DNA from: Paulinella micropora
Lineage: Eukaryota > Cercozoa > Imbricatea > Euglyphida > Paulinellidae
Direction: 5' to 3'
Length of the DNA stretch: 64,000 nt
NCBI GenBank assembly: GCA_019918135.1
Contig: WBZZ01005950.1
Location: forward strand, 1 to 64,000
The translations under genes were made by a program, and so were the position numbers. Numbering within the stretch: position 1 is the first letter of the stretch; each line of letters opens with the position of its first letter. The notes below the pieces were generated by a model. It did not search any database. It saw only the letters and a program-made list of their open reading frames with translations, and was not told the origin of the DNA. Positions 1-10,404 of this stretch are shown here, piece after piece.

Positions 1-839
1 ATGAGCTGTTACGTGGCTTCATGACGGAGACTCCTGTGATCGCCGTTGATGACGCTGCGACTGTATTGGGGGCAAATAATAATATCTTTACAAGACGTCA
101 GCGTCACTTGGAAGTCCAGATGGCGTACATCAATGAGGCTGTTCGAGAGGGAAAAGTTAGAGTGGTATCCACTGATGACCCGAATAACATGGCAGACCTG
201 AATACAAAGCCTGTGGGGAAGCAACCTTTTGAGCGGAAGCGTGACCAGATTCGCAACGGGACATTCTCAACTGACTTTGCTAAGAAGAGTTAGTCTATCG
301 CTATCCCTATCTCTGTTTTTCTCTGACTTGTGGCAATAATGTAATAGAATCACTATTACAAGTTATCGACTATTACACAGTTGCCTGTAACATTGTAAGT
401 TCTAACTTCTTGTTAGTGTACTTCCCAATCATGTTCAAGTTATTTTATAGTTAAGTACAAGTTGCTCTCTCATTCTTTCATGAAATAGTTGTCACTAATA
501 TTACTTTTCATACTGCCTGATTTAAGGGGGAGTTGAGAGTATTGACATACTATTAGTTAGTAAATTAGTCATGTTAATCACTAGGCCGGTCAGCCGGTAG
601 TTACTAATTGGCATTCAGTGCCTGATGAACGGGAAGTTGACCATATTATTATAGGTTTATACCATAATCAGTATAAGTATCAGTGATATATTGTTTTATT
701 GTTAGTCTTGCGATTACCTCTATCTAATCCTGTTATTATTACCATTAAAGTTATTCAGTTCTCGCATTTCAGTAGAACCACAAAGTGCCCTTTAAAGTTA
801 CGTCCGGTAATACTATTACACAGATTGTTACATCTATCA
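1..839 (+). mobile_element. Ty1/copia retrotransposon, 3' end (fossil)
   Basis: The window opens inside a copia polyprotein. Positions 21-293 encode the end of its RNase H domain, with the family's typical motifs RHLEVQMAYINEAVREGKV and NMADLNTKPV. A purine tract follows at 524-530 and then a candidate 3' LTR. Only the tail is in view, because the rest lies left of the window. The RNase H sequence differs clearly from that of the minus-strand copia copy at 2.2-2.7 kb, so this is a separate lineage. The stretch between the coding end and the LTR (294-533) is AT-rich and holds no gene I can see. Confidence 0.8.
534..839 (+). repeat. Candidate 3' LTR of the left copia element
   Basis: The sequence begins TGAGAGTATTGACATAC directly after a purine-rich tract ending GGGGGAGT and can be ended at a CA at 838-839, giving a TG...CA unit of about 306 bp. 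The AT-rich composition suits an LTR. No second copy lies in the window, so the right boundary is a guess. The sequence from 840 to 924 shows nothing recognisable. Confidence 0.5.
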
Positions 840-924
840 GGGGGTCCCGGTGAGATCAACTTTTTATCAAGCGTGTAGCTAAACCTTTACATATAGAGTC
901 GGCACAGAGCGTGATACTGATAAA

Positions 925-2205
925 TCATTTTAATAAGCAGTAAAAGAACTGATTATTCCGGCATGGGTTCCGGGACGGGTCCCGGGACGGGTCACTGAGG
1001 GGGTTTGTGACACCCCCCCCTTTGTTAGAAACTCTTTGTTCTAGATCTCGTCTCGGCAACACTTTCCACACATATGTGGTCATTCCGACCATAAATGCCG
1101 TAAGGTATCGACATGATTCATTAAGAGGGATCTGCCAAAAACCACTCTTAAGATCCCATGTCGTATATACCTTTGCATGTTCAAGCCGATTGATCCCTTT
1201 CCTGAGATCCGGTACCGGCGTTTCGATCTGTTTTAGAATCGTATTGATCCTGTAATAGTTGATACACATACGCACTGGTGAAGACACCTCCGATAGGCGT
1301 GCTTCAATAATGTCCTTTTCCAACAGCTCCTGAGTAATCTCCCGATGTATCCGATCTTCATGATAGGTCATGCGTGACGGTCTCCTGTGACCCCACGTCC
1401 TCACCAGGCTTCCGTCCAAAGTTAGCCTCGTAACCTCGAACAGACCCAGCCTCAAGAGGCCCAAATGTCTCCATATTATCCTCCAATATCCCTTTGAGGG
1501 CATCCCGCTCCCTCATAGTACCTTCCCAAGTACTATACTTCTCCGCGATAGCCTTTTCCGCTGCCATCATTGCTTCCTCTATCTCCTTTGGAGAAGCCTT
1601 TCGTGACAACTGTGCCACATCCTCCATTGGCATCAGACGCTCATCTTCGTGCGCCATCGTCCTATGATATCGTGTCTCCTCCTTACCCTTCCATTGAGCC
1701 AACTGAGCTAAATGATCTATGATGATCGCATATTGCATCGCGTGCGTACGATGATATATGCCCGTGATCCAAGAAAAGGCTTGTGTTCGGACTTCAGCCA
1801 TCTCTCGCTGAGCCAGCTTAGCTCCGTAAGCCGCTTTTTCCTTCGTTCCCAACCGCAAGGCCAGGATCAACTTATGATCTCTATGCGGTATCGGAATTGG
1901 ATCATCAATGAGATGATCTTCAATGTCCTGCCACCACATTTCCGTCCGAGTGCCCACTGGGATAACAAAAGTGAAATCTTCCACCGTCAGGCGGGCCCTC
2001 AAGACCTCCTTAATGGCCTTGACCCCCTTTGAAAAAAACAGCTTGTCATCCCAGTGACTCTTCAGGAATGCTTCCACAATAGGCTTAGGCTGCTTGACCG
2101 GCAGCTTGTGTTGAGTACCATTCCATAGTATTACCACATGAGACATAGTGGCCGAATGCACGTCGATGCAGACGTGTTGATCACCAGCATCCTCCATGCC
2201 AGCGA
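925..2205 (-). mobile_element. Ty3/gypsy fragment: protease-RT linker and reverse transcriptase start (fossil)
   Basis: Read on the minus strand, the lower part (about 925-1,400) encodes the beginning of a gypsy reverse transcriptase: a 'VRMCINYYRINTILKQ' region, 'PVPDLRKGINRLEHAKVYT' and 'DLKSGFWQIPL'. The upper part (about 1,360-2,200) is the linker between protease and RT, with VCIDVHSATMSHVVI near its start. The fragment looks broken and ends within RT. It may continue the gypsy gag-protease part at 10.4-14.2 kb, since both have the same orientation and the copia block lies exactly between them. No target-site duplication was seen to prove that. Confidence 0.75.
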
Positions 2206-5200
2206 TCTTACCTCGCAACAATTCCTCCCTTGCTGCTTCCAGACAGTCTGTCTGCCCCCTTCTTGAACAAGGAGGTGCTAGCGATTTTCTTTGAGAGAAC
2301 ATCGGCGCGATTGTCTACTGACGGGACCCAACGCATCACAACCTCCCCTTGCCTCATCGCCTCAGTCAAATGGTAATGTCTCAGAGCAATATGACGCAGC
2401 TTCTTACCAAACACCGATTCCGGCGCAGTACACACCGTAGCCTGATTGTCGACATTGAGGGTCGGCGTCGCCATCAACTCGGCTTTCAATGGGTTTTCAT
2501 CCGACCAAGGCAGAGCCCGAATCATATTACGCACCGACTCAAGATCATGCAACACCTCCGAAGCCGCATAGGTTTCACTCTCTTGCGTGCCTGTGGCCAA
2601 ATGCTTCTGATTGGAAGCCCTCACCATCACAGGCCCATCCGCCAGGAACACCACAACCCCTGTTCGCGAGTACATGCGACTTCAATTTCCTAAGGACGAA
2701 TCTGAGTCCGCCTCCGGCGTACGGTTGCCATTCGACGAGAACTTAACACCCCTGTTCTTGACTAACAGGAAATAGCGCAATAGCTGCTCCGCCGCTCGAT
2801 AATCGAACTTGCTCCTGTCGGACTGATGCTCAGCCAGGTAACTCAACGGAAGAACCGACTCCGGGCAACTCGCTTTCAAGTAGATGTAACTCCCTACAAT
2901 CTCCTGTGGCGAGTACTCCCCCAGCGCCGGCACCATCTTCGATCCCTCCGGCAACCACGGCGTCTTGGCCGGCATCCATGGACGCCCGTCGCTCCTCTTG
3001 AACCTTGCCATCAACGTCTCCGTATACTCGCGTTGGTAGATAGATACGGTGTATTCTCCAAACCTCAAACTCAAGCGAGAGGAACTGTTTGACCGGGCCT
3101 AGATCCTTCACGTTCCCCCACTCCTCGTTGAGCTTCTCCACATACTCCTTTCGGCTTGCCTTAGACGCTGCAGCATGAATGTTATCATCGACATGGTACG
3201 TCAATACTTCAGTCTTCTTCGTCTCAGGATCAATCCTTCCGAACATGACCGGCTCCAGGATGCTCTGCACGAAGCCCATCTTCTTCTGAGTCGGAACCAC
3301 TCGGTCGTTCCAGTAAATGTGGCCAGAGGGCTTCAAACCGTTGACCCCCCCAAGAGCTTCCCATACCACATTAGGTGGCGCGTATCCAGCCGGAGGTTGC
3401 AGCCACACCGGTACCCGCAGCTTTACCTGCGGGAACGCACTCTCTTTGTCCATTCCAAATATATCAAGGTCCTGCAATACCGCAAGAGCACACGTAGACC
3501 ACACCAACTCAACTCTACACGTCGGTAGATCCACTCTATCGTACTGCCACGCCGGTTGTCGGAAACAAATGCCAGCAATCCTTGACTTTGTATCCACTAC
3601 CGGACCATCGACCGTCTCTCGCTTTTCAAAGTCGACAAACCTTGTTGGGACCAGTGGTTGCCCCGGAGGCTTCTCTGACACGTGACGCTCCACGATAGCA
3701 CCCAACCTGAGGTGCTTGTCGATGTCCTTGAACCTTGAGTCGTTAAATTTGCCTGAGGCAGTAGCCTCTCGATGAGGAATCGGGACCGTCACCAAGTATG
3801 CACCAGAACGGAAGTTAGTTGGCTTCGTTGGCTTCCTGCCGCCTGCAACTATGTTGGATGTGTCAATGGTGTTACCTGTCCACACCACTGGCACCCCCCT
3901 TGCATCTCTCTTCTGGTCCGCTCCAGCACGACCCTGCAATGCTCCTGAACGAGGCAAAGGTGCACCAGCAGCTGCCCTTCCGACCTTCCCATCAGTAGCC
4001 CCTGCTCCCACCTTTCTGGCACGACCACCACTCGACCCCTCGTCCCCAACGACCACCAGCTCCACAACCCCAGCTTCGTCAGTTGGAACACCGTCACGTG
4101 CAGAAAACACTTCCGGTCCGTCCGCCACGTCTTCCACTACGCACCTCTCTTCCCCGGTATCATTTTTATCTTCACCAGTTACCACTTCCAGCAATTTGTC
4201 TAACAGTCGCTGTTCACTTGCAGTAAAAAATGCACCGGGTTTTTCGCCCTTTTCGGCCCCCTTCTCTCAAACTGGGTTGGCAGGTTGGAAGCTGTGTTGC
4301 AGTGACGATGCCATCTTGCCCGTGGGTAGAGAGTAGGCCAGCCATGTACAGTAGAGTCCCTGACGACCATGTCCGCCGTCGTCACCAGCTTACCTTTGTA
4401 GTAACTCCACACCTTATAGGCTGACTCCTCTGTGCTCACCCCCATGAACACTCCTGGCACTCCCTTCTCTTGGCCCTTCTTGCCACCCTTGTAGTACACA
4501 CATAAGCACCCAAAAGGCTTCAGGATGGAGAAGGGTGGAGCTGGCCTTTTGTAGAACATCTCGTGCCTCGTCATCTTTGCCCCTGCTCTCGCTTGCATGT
4601 TGATGAGAAAGATAGCATAGTCGACCGCCAGAGGTAAGAAGTAGACAGGCACACTCCTCGCGGTTAGCAACGTAGCTGCCAATGAGAAAACAATGTGAAT
4701 CCCTGCCTCAGCATACTCATCCTTATTAGGGTCCGCACGAAAGGGTAACCGGGGCTCAATCCCCTCACTTCTGAGGAAATCTTTCACCGCATTCGAGATC
4801 CACTCTTTGTCCGTCCGGAACTGTTTCATGTCGTTCCCCGTCTGGGTCTTCGACCACACCCTCACAGCAGCCAGCTGCTTGACAGCAATGTCTGATGCCC
4901 TCGTGAGGTTCCAATGCCCTTTCAGGTATCCAGACACGTTCTCCACAAACAACAGGCAATACGGCGTGTTGCCGTACAACGGAAACGGTATACGACCGGT
5001 ACCATCTGCACTCCAGTCCTCTCCCGTCTTTGCACATAGCGTTAGCGACGCCCCCTCAAATGACGAGTGCTTAGTAATCTTAGTGGTAGAACAGGCCAAG
5101 CAATCACACCTCAGGGTAGACGCCTTTCCCTTCGGTGTCAGCCCATTTTGCTTCAATAATTGACGTGCCATCGTCTCCCCGAAGTGAAATATGCCATTTA

Positions 5201-5850
5201 TTTCACTCATGTCCATCGTAGTACTTGGTTTCATGCTGGTAGACCAAAACGCAGTGTTGCATTCGGGGAACGGTGAGCATTCCTTCTTCTCTTTCCTCCA
5301 TCCAGGTGGGTTCGCCACGTGAAATCGGTATTGACACGTATCAGCATCGAAGCTCTCAGTCAAAATCTTTTCGCATGCCTCTACCACAACCTTCTTCCTC
5401 ATCACGAAGAATTCGTCATCTTTCATTACTATTGTGTAACCCGTTCGCTGTAGGCGACCGGATGAGAATAGCGTACGATCAAGGGTAGGTAAGACGTAGG
5501 TCTCCCCCATCTCCACCTCCTGCTGCCCACCTTCTCCATTCATGCCTGTAAACGACGTATCCCCCATCGCCACAGTTTTGATGAGCCCAGAGATCCCTCT
5601 CACTGCTACCCCCTCCTCCTGTCCAATCTTGATTAGGGCGTCTCTATCGGAATCATGTGCTGCGACGACCCACAGTCAAGATCGACTTCATACAGGTCCT
5701 GCCCGCCCATTACTCCATCTTCAAACGCCATGTGAGCTGTAGGTCCCTTGTCTTCTTCTCCACCAGTAGAGGTACCTCCTCCATCGCGATGCAGCCCTCC
5801 TTCTTGCATAGACCTCCCTTCCTCGGTCATTTCCACATCACCATCTTCCT
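2206..5850 (-). mobile_element. Ty1/copia fragment: protease, integrase, RT, RNase H (fossil)
   Basis: On the minus strand, from high to low coordinates, the order is protease end (DLDCGSSQHM, about 5.65 kb), GAG-pre-integrase and integrase (4.2-5.6 kb, with ESAYKVWSYY near its end), reverse transcriptase (2.7-4.2 kb, with the YHVDD active-site motif and VNGLKPSG) and RNase H (2.2-2.7 kb, with TQESETYAASE and DNRADVLSKK). Protease-IN-RT-RH is the diagnostic copia order. The coding end abuts gypsy sequence at about 2,205 with no LTR in between, so the 3' end is incomplete. The copy looks broken in a few places. Its 5' portion (5,011-5,847) is duplicated at 6,995-7,828. Confidence 0.9.
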
Positions 5851-5867
5851 CGTGTGGTTCCAATGCC

Positions 5868-5958
5868 AGATGGTACAGGTCGTATACCGTTTCCGTTGTA
5901 CGGCAACACGCCGTATTGCCTGTTGTTTGTGGAGAACGTGTCTGGATACCTGAAAGGC
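5868..5958 (-). repeat. Inverted copy of a 90-bp integrase segment
   Basis: This stretch matches the reverse complement of about 4,918-5,006. A shared peptide, YCLLFVENVSGYLKG, reads on the minus strand there and on the plus strand here. A 19-bp match in direct orientation (around 4,901 and 5,850) precedes it. The arrangement looks like a fold-back or template-switch product formed during reverse transcription or repair, next to the junction with the LRR-like fragment. Confidence 0.8.
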
Positions 5959-5959
5959 A

Positions 5960-6540
5960 CCAGTTCACGGAGCCCCTCGCAGCGGCTGACCCGGATCAGA
6001 CACGTCTCGACGCGTGGGCACCTGGGCGCGTGCAGCCGAGCAAGCGCCGGGCAGTCGGCCAACATGAGCTCAAGGTAGGTGTAGGCGGCGAGCTCTGTTG
6101 TCGGCCCCAGCTCGGCCAGCGCATCGCAATCGGTGGCCTTCACCACACACTTCTCGGCGCCCGGCCACGCGGGTATGCCCAACCTCTTGAATGAGCGGCA
6201 GTCTGCCAGAGTGAGTTTGAATGGAGGTGTTCCAACCTTGCCTCTATCGCGGTCAATACCGCCTCATCCTCTGCGGAATCCCTACATACCACATTCACAA
6301 CCCTTATGTCGCGCGGGTTCGTGTAGGCCCAGCCAGAGGTTGTGGCAATGACATATTCCGTCTCCCGACTTGTGTCGTCAGAACTGTCACCGACCACCCT
6401 GAAGTCCTCAGAGTCCCCCGACTCTATCGTGCATACATGGAAGAACGAGGCTGTGACAGGCTCTTAAATGTGGGGAGTGACCATGGACTCCATGCCCTCC
6501 ACGGACACCACCTTTGTCCTCTCCCAGTCGGCGCGCACGA
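5960..6540 (-). pseudogene. Fragment of a leucine-rich-repeat-like host gene
   Basis: The minus strand encodes irregular leucine-rich repeats of the pattern LxLADCPALARLHAPRC. Examples are FKLTLADCRSFKRLGIP, CVVKATDCDALAELG and VETCLIRVSRCEGLRELV. The repeat style is the same as in the gene at 21.4-22.9 kb (TFRDCPSLAEIYLPEGLVC), so both belong to one gene family. The reading frame changes near 6.22 kb. The upstream part (6,240-6,540) carries a less clear segment with DIRVVNVVCRDSAEDEAV. The fragment is cut on the left by copia-derived sequence and on the right by an LTR, so it is a gene scrap caught between retroelements. Confidence 0.6.
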
Positions 6541-6562
6541 CTGACGTGACACTCACATTCAA

Positions 6563-6990
6563 TGTATTAATATAAATCCGGTAGCTTTGTTGACAGAGGC
6601 CGGGTTGAAGACCGGAACACTTTGGTAGTTCGCAGTTGAACAGATTGTGAGAGATTTATTGAGTAAAACTATTACCGCCAAACTGAAGGCGGCAAAACCA
6701 TAACATGTGACTGGCTGACAATGCCAAATTCATTAATTAGGTCAGTCGTAAATAATTGGTAAATCAGTCCTATCGACATATAATAAATGACGTAACTGTC
6801 ATATCACGAGTAACTGCTGTCAGAAATTATTCTAACCGTTATTGTAATGTAAAGCTCTCCCTAATTTCAGAGGTAGTTACCAATAAAGTCACTAGTGAGG
6901 TAGAAGTCACAAATATATTCTAACCTTATCACTAAAGTCATAGGACACCTCTAATGAGCAAAAGCATAAGCATCCTCAGTAATGCTTACT
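6563..6990 (-). repeat. Copia LTR, copy 1
   Basis: Positions 6,563-6,853 align with 10,116-10,402 with only about a dozen differences by eye. Both begin TGTATTAATA. Beyond 6,853 this copy carries about 130 further AT-rich bases that the other lacks, so the LTR may be longer here or followed by another repeat. The high identity implies that the two copies are recent. The LTR lies between the LRR-like fragment and duplicated integrase sequence, which is not where an intact single element would place it. Confidence 0.75.
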
Positions 6991-6994
6991 TGGA

Positions 6995-7828
6995 CTCCAG
7001 TCCTCTCCCGTCTTTGCACATAGCGTTAGCGACGCCCCCTCAAATGACGAGTGCTTAGTAATCTTAGTGGTAGAACAGGCCAAGCAATCACACCTCAGGG
7101 TAGACGCCTTTCCCTTCGGTGTCAGCCCACTTTGCTTCAGGAACTGACGTGCCATTGTCTCCCCGAAGTGAAATATGCCATTTATCTCACTCATGTCCAC
7201 CGTAGTACTTTCATGCTGGTAGACCAAAACGCAGTGTTGCATTGGCGGAACGGTGAGCATTCCTTCTTATCTTTCCTCCATCCAGGTGGGTTCGCCGTGT
7301 GAAATCGGTATTGACACGTATCAGCATCGAAGCTCCCAGTCAAAATCTTTTCGCATGCCTCTACCACAACCTTCTTCCTCATCACGAAGAATTTGTCATC
7401 TTGCATTACTATTGTGTAACCCGTTCGCTGTAGGCGACCAGATGAGAATAGTGTACGATCAAGGGTAGGTAAGACGTAGGACTCCCCCATCTCCACTTCC
7501 TGCTGCCCACCTTCTCCATTCATGCGTGTAAACGACGTATCCCCCATCGCCACAGTTTTGATGAGCCAAAGAGATCCCTCTCACTGCCACCCCCTCCTCC
7601 TGTCCAATCTTGCTTAGGGCGTCTCTATCGGAACCATGTGCTGCGACGACCCGCAGTCAAGATCGACTTCATACAGGTCCTGCCCGCCCATTACTCCATC
7701 TTCAAACGCCATGTGAGCTGTAGGTCCCTTGTCTTCTTCTCCACCAGTAGAGGTACCTCCCCCATCGCGATGCAGCCCTCCTTCTTGCATAGACCTCCCT
7801 TCCTCGGTCATTTCCACATCACCATCTT
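6995..7828 (-). repeat. Second copy of a 0.83-kb copia integrase/protease segment
   Basis: This is nearly identical to 5,011-5,847, in the same orientation and offset by 1,984 bp. It covers the beginning of integrase and the end of the protease region. With the LTR at 6,563 it shows that two copies of the same copia family were brought side by side, by tandem insertion or unequal exchange. Confidence 0.9.
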
Positions 7829-10103
7829 GTGCATTGTCGCTAACCACCTGCGTAGGCGGCGTGTTTGGTGGCTCCTTTTCATCATCCATCACATTCCGGG
7901 GTACTGGATCACCTCCACCGCCCTCTAGTGTGATGACCGTTCGCTCCTCTTCCCATCGTCCAACTCGTCTTTCACTGTAAGCCGACTCCCCCTGTCCTGC
8001 AATCACATCACTAGTGCCACCACTTCGACCCATTGTCGTAGCTGATGTGTTTAGCCCAGCACGGCGTTGCGCCAACGCCTGCTCTGTAGCCGCCTCAATC
8101 GAAGACAGTTGATATACCCAGGGGAAGTAACGTTCTTTGGCACGTAGCAACACCCGTTCCGGTTCCGAGGTCACATGCCTCTTCGCCTCTTGCAGTATGT
8201 CCCAGCTCGCCTGTACATACTCGTTTGCTTCTTTGGGCGGGCCCATCAGCAGCAAGATGTCGTTGTACCTCGGTTGTAGCGCCATAGCACTCTCCCCCAC
8301 GTCCGGTCTGACGGTACAATACCTCAGCAGCCTTCTGTAGGCCACATCCCCTCTTCGTCTCGTTTCATTCAGACTATGAGGTCCCAACCCCCGAGGCTCG
8401 CGGCCACTCTCGACGACTTTAGCCCAGTCTTCCTTGCCTTCGTTCTGCGTCCATTTGCAGAACTCCTTGTGGGCTGGGTAGTCGATTCTCTGGCACTCTC
8501 TATCGCAGTACGTCACCATTTTGCATCTGGAGCACATCTTGGGCTTGGCAGGCTGGGTGACACTACACGCTTCACATTCCAAGGGTACCGGCGTCTTTGC
8601 CACAGGGTTCAGCCCCCGACAGTCCACTAGCCCAGTGCTCCCATTCGTCCGGAGAGATGCGGAGATTGTAGTACCACTTCCACCAATGCAGCTCCGCCAG
8701 GGGAGCATTGTTGAACACCGTAAAGAAGTCGGCCACGTTCACAGTCCCATTGCTTTGGTTCCCTTCAGCCTCGCTCTCCGGTGGTGCCACAAAAACGAAC
8801 CTCGTCTCATTCTGAGCCATAAATGCATACCCACACGTCTTCTCACCCTTCTTAGGTATCACCCGCAGTCCCGAACCATCCGCCGCCGGAGCCAGGTACT
8901 CCTCCTCACCCACTGCATATATTGGAACAGGATCAACCATCGTTGCTCGCCTTTGACGTCTTAGATCAAACGCCATACACGACACGGCCGCGGCGGGGGG
9001 GTTCTTCGGGGCACCAGAACCTTTGCGTCCTTGGTCTCTCCCTCCATTTGCCGCGATATCTTTCTTCGGTTTTTCTTCCTTAGGAATTTTCTTGCGGTAC
9101 CTGTCCTTGAGCGTTGGGCACGACTTGCCTACATGCTCGTGCCCAGGTATGCGACACTTCTCCATGCACCTGAAGTACTTGTGGCCTTTTGAACAGTTGT
9201 AGCACTCCAGCTTCGGCCTATCGCTCTTGCAGCCCTTATCCCCCTTTGTCGCTCTTGCCACCTTTCGCTTGCCCGTTCGCCCACATCGCCGCCTCCTCTT
9301 TGGTAGCCATCCTCTGCTCTTCATTAGCGATTACTCTCCTTTCGAAGGCCGCTTCGAAGTCGTCCCACTCCAGCGATGGATTGGTAACTTGCGCATCCAA
9401 GAACGGCTTCCACAAATGCTTCTCTGCACACTTCGCCAGGGCGGTCTTCACGAACTGCATCTGCAGTGTGACACTGACCGGTTCACCATGATCCTCTAGG
9501 AACTCACAATGACTCATAAAGTCCCTCAGCTGTGCCATCATATCATCTTTAGCATTAAATTGCCAGTTGCTTACGATGCTGTTCCTTTTCTGCTTCTGGT
9601 GGGCCGCATTCCCTTGGTAGCGTTGACGCAGGATGCCGACGAGCTCCTCCGGTCGCAGCGCAGGCTCTCTGACCAAGTGTCGGACAATCCTCTCCGCCGG
9701 CGATCCGTACTCTAGCGCTTTGTACAACCACATGAAGATCTGCGCCCTTCTGGCTATGATCTTCCGTCGCTGTTGCATGGTCAAAGTAATGCCATCTCCT
9801 GCCCCCGGTCCAGCTTTTGCGTCCGCAGGAGCCTTTGCCTCCCTCGCCTTAGCCTCTCTCTTGTTCTCCTTCCGGTCCCCGTAAGCCGCATCCGGTGCTC
9901 CCGCCGCAGGCTCAGCTTCAATCTCGGACCGCCATCTCAGTACATCAGCCAAAGGCGCGACATATTCCCAGCATTCGACCGAGGACAAATCCGCCCTTAC
10001 CTGCGCAAACCAGTCATCCCAGCTTCTCCCCTTAATACCATCGATGAACGCAGGCGCCTTGCCTTGCCGGATCACAGTCGCCGCATCCTTTGTTGCAGAA
10101 GCA

Positions 10104-10114
10104 CTCATAACCCA
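10104..10114 (-). other. Copia primer-binding site matching the tRNA-iMet anticodon arm
   Basis: Just inside the 5' LTR the minus strand reads TGGGTTATGAG. Its complement CTCATAACCCA is the anticodon-loop sequence of initiator methionine tRNA. Drosophila copia and several related elements are known to prime from a half-tRNA-iMet cleaved in the anticodon loop. The ATG inside this site (10,106-10,108) is also the gag start codon, so primer site and start codon coincide. Confidence 0.7.
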
Positions 10115-10115
10115 A

Positions 10116-10404
10116 TGTATTAATAAATCCGGCTTAGTTGACAGAGGCCGGGTTGAAGACCGGGACACTTTGGTAGTTCGCAAATGAACAGATTGTGAGA
10201 GATTTATTGAGTAAAATTATTACCGCCAACTGAAGGCGGCAAAACCATAACATGTGACTGGCTGACAATGTCAAATTCATTAATTAGGTCAGTCGTAAAT
10301 AATAGGTAAATCAGTCCTATCGACATATAATAAATGACGTAACTGTCATATCACGAGTAACTGCTGTCAGAAATTATTCTAACCGTTATTGTAATGTAAA
10401 GACA
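10116..10404 (-). repeat. Copia 5' LTR, copy 2
   Basis: A TG...CA unit of 289 bp, bounded on the gag side by the primer-binding site and on the other side by gypsy sequence. It is the partner of the LTR at 6,563-6,853. Confidence 0.8.

Larger units (their letters stand above)
6995..10404 (-). mobile_element. Ty1/copia fragment: LTR, gag, MYND finger, protease, integrase start (fossil)
   Basis: Minus strand, from the 5' side: LTR (10,404-10,116), primer-binding site, gag (from 10,108, about 0.8 kb, with long helices such as QIFMWLYKALEYGSPAERI), a Cys/His knuckle region (CYNCSKGHKYFRCMEKC, about 9.2 kb), then a segment with a MYND-type zinc finger at about 8,444-8,585 (CEACSVTQ, MCSRCKMVTYCDRECQ, HKEFC), the protease motif DLDCGSSQHM near 7.63 kb, and the start of integrase down to 6,995. 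The pol part past integrase is absent here. The copy looks broken in about two places. The MYND finger is unusual for copia elements. Confidence 0.88.
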
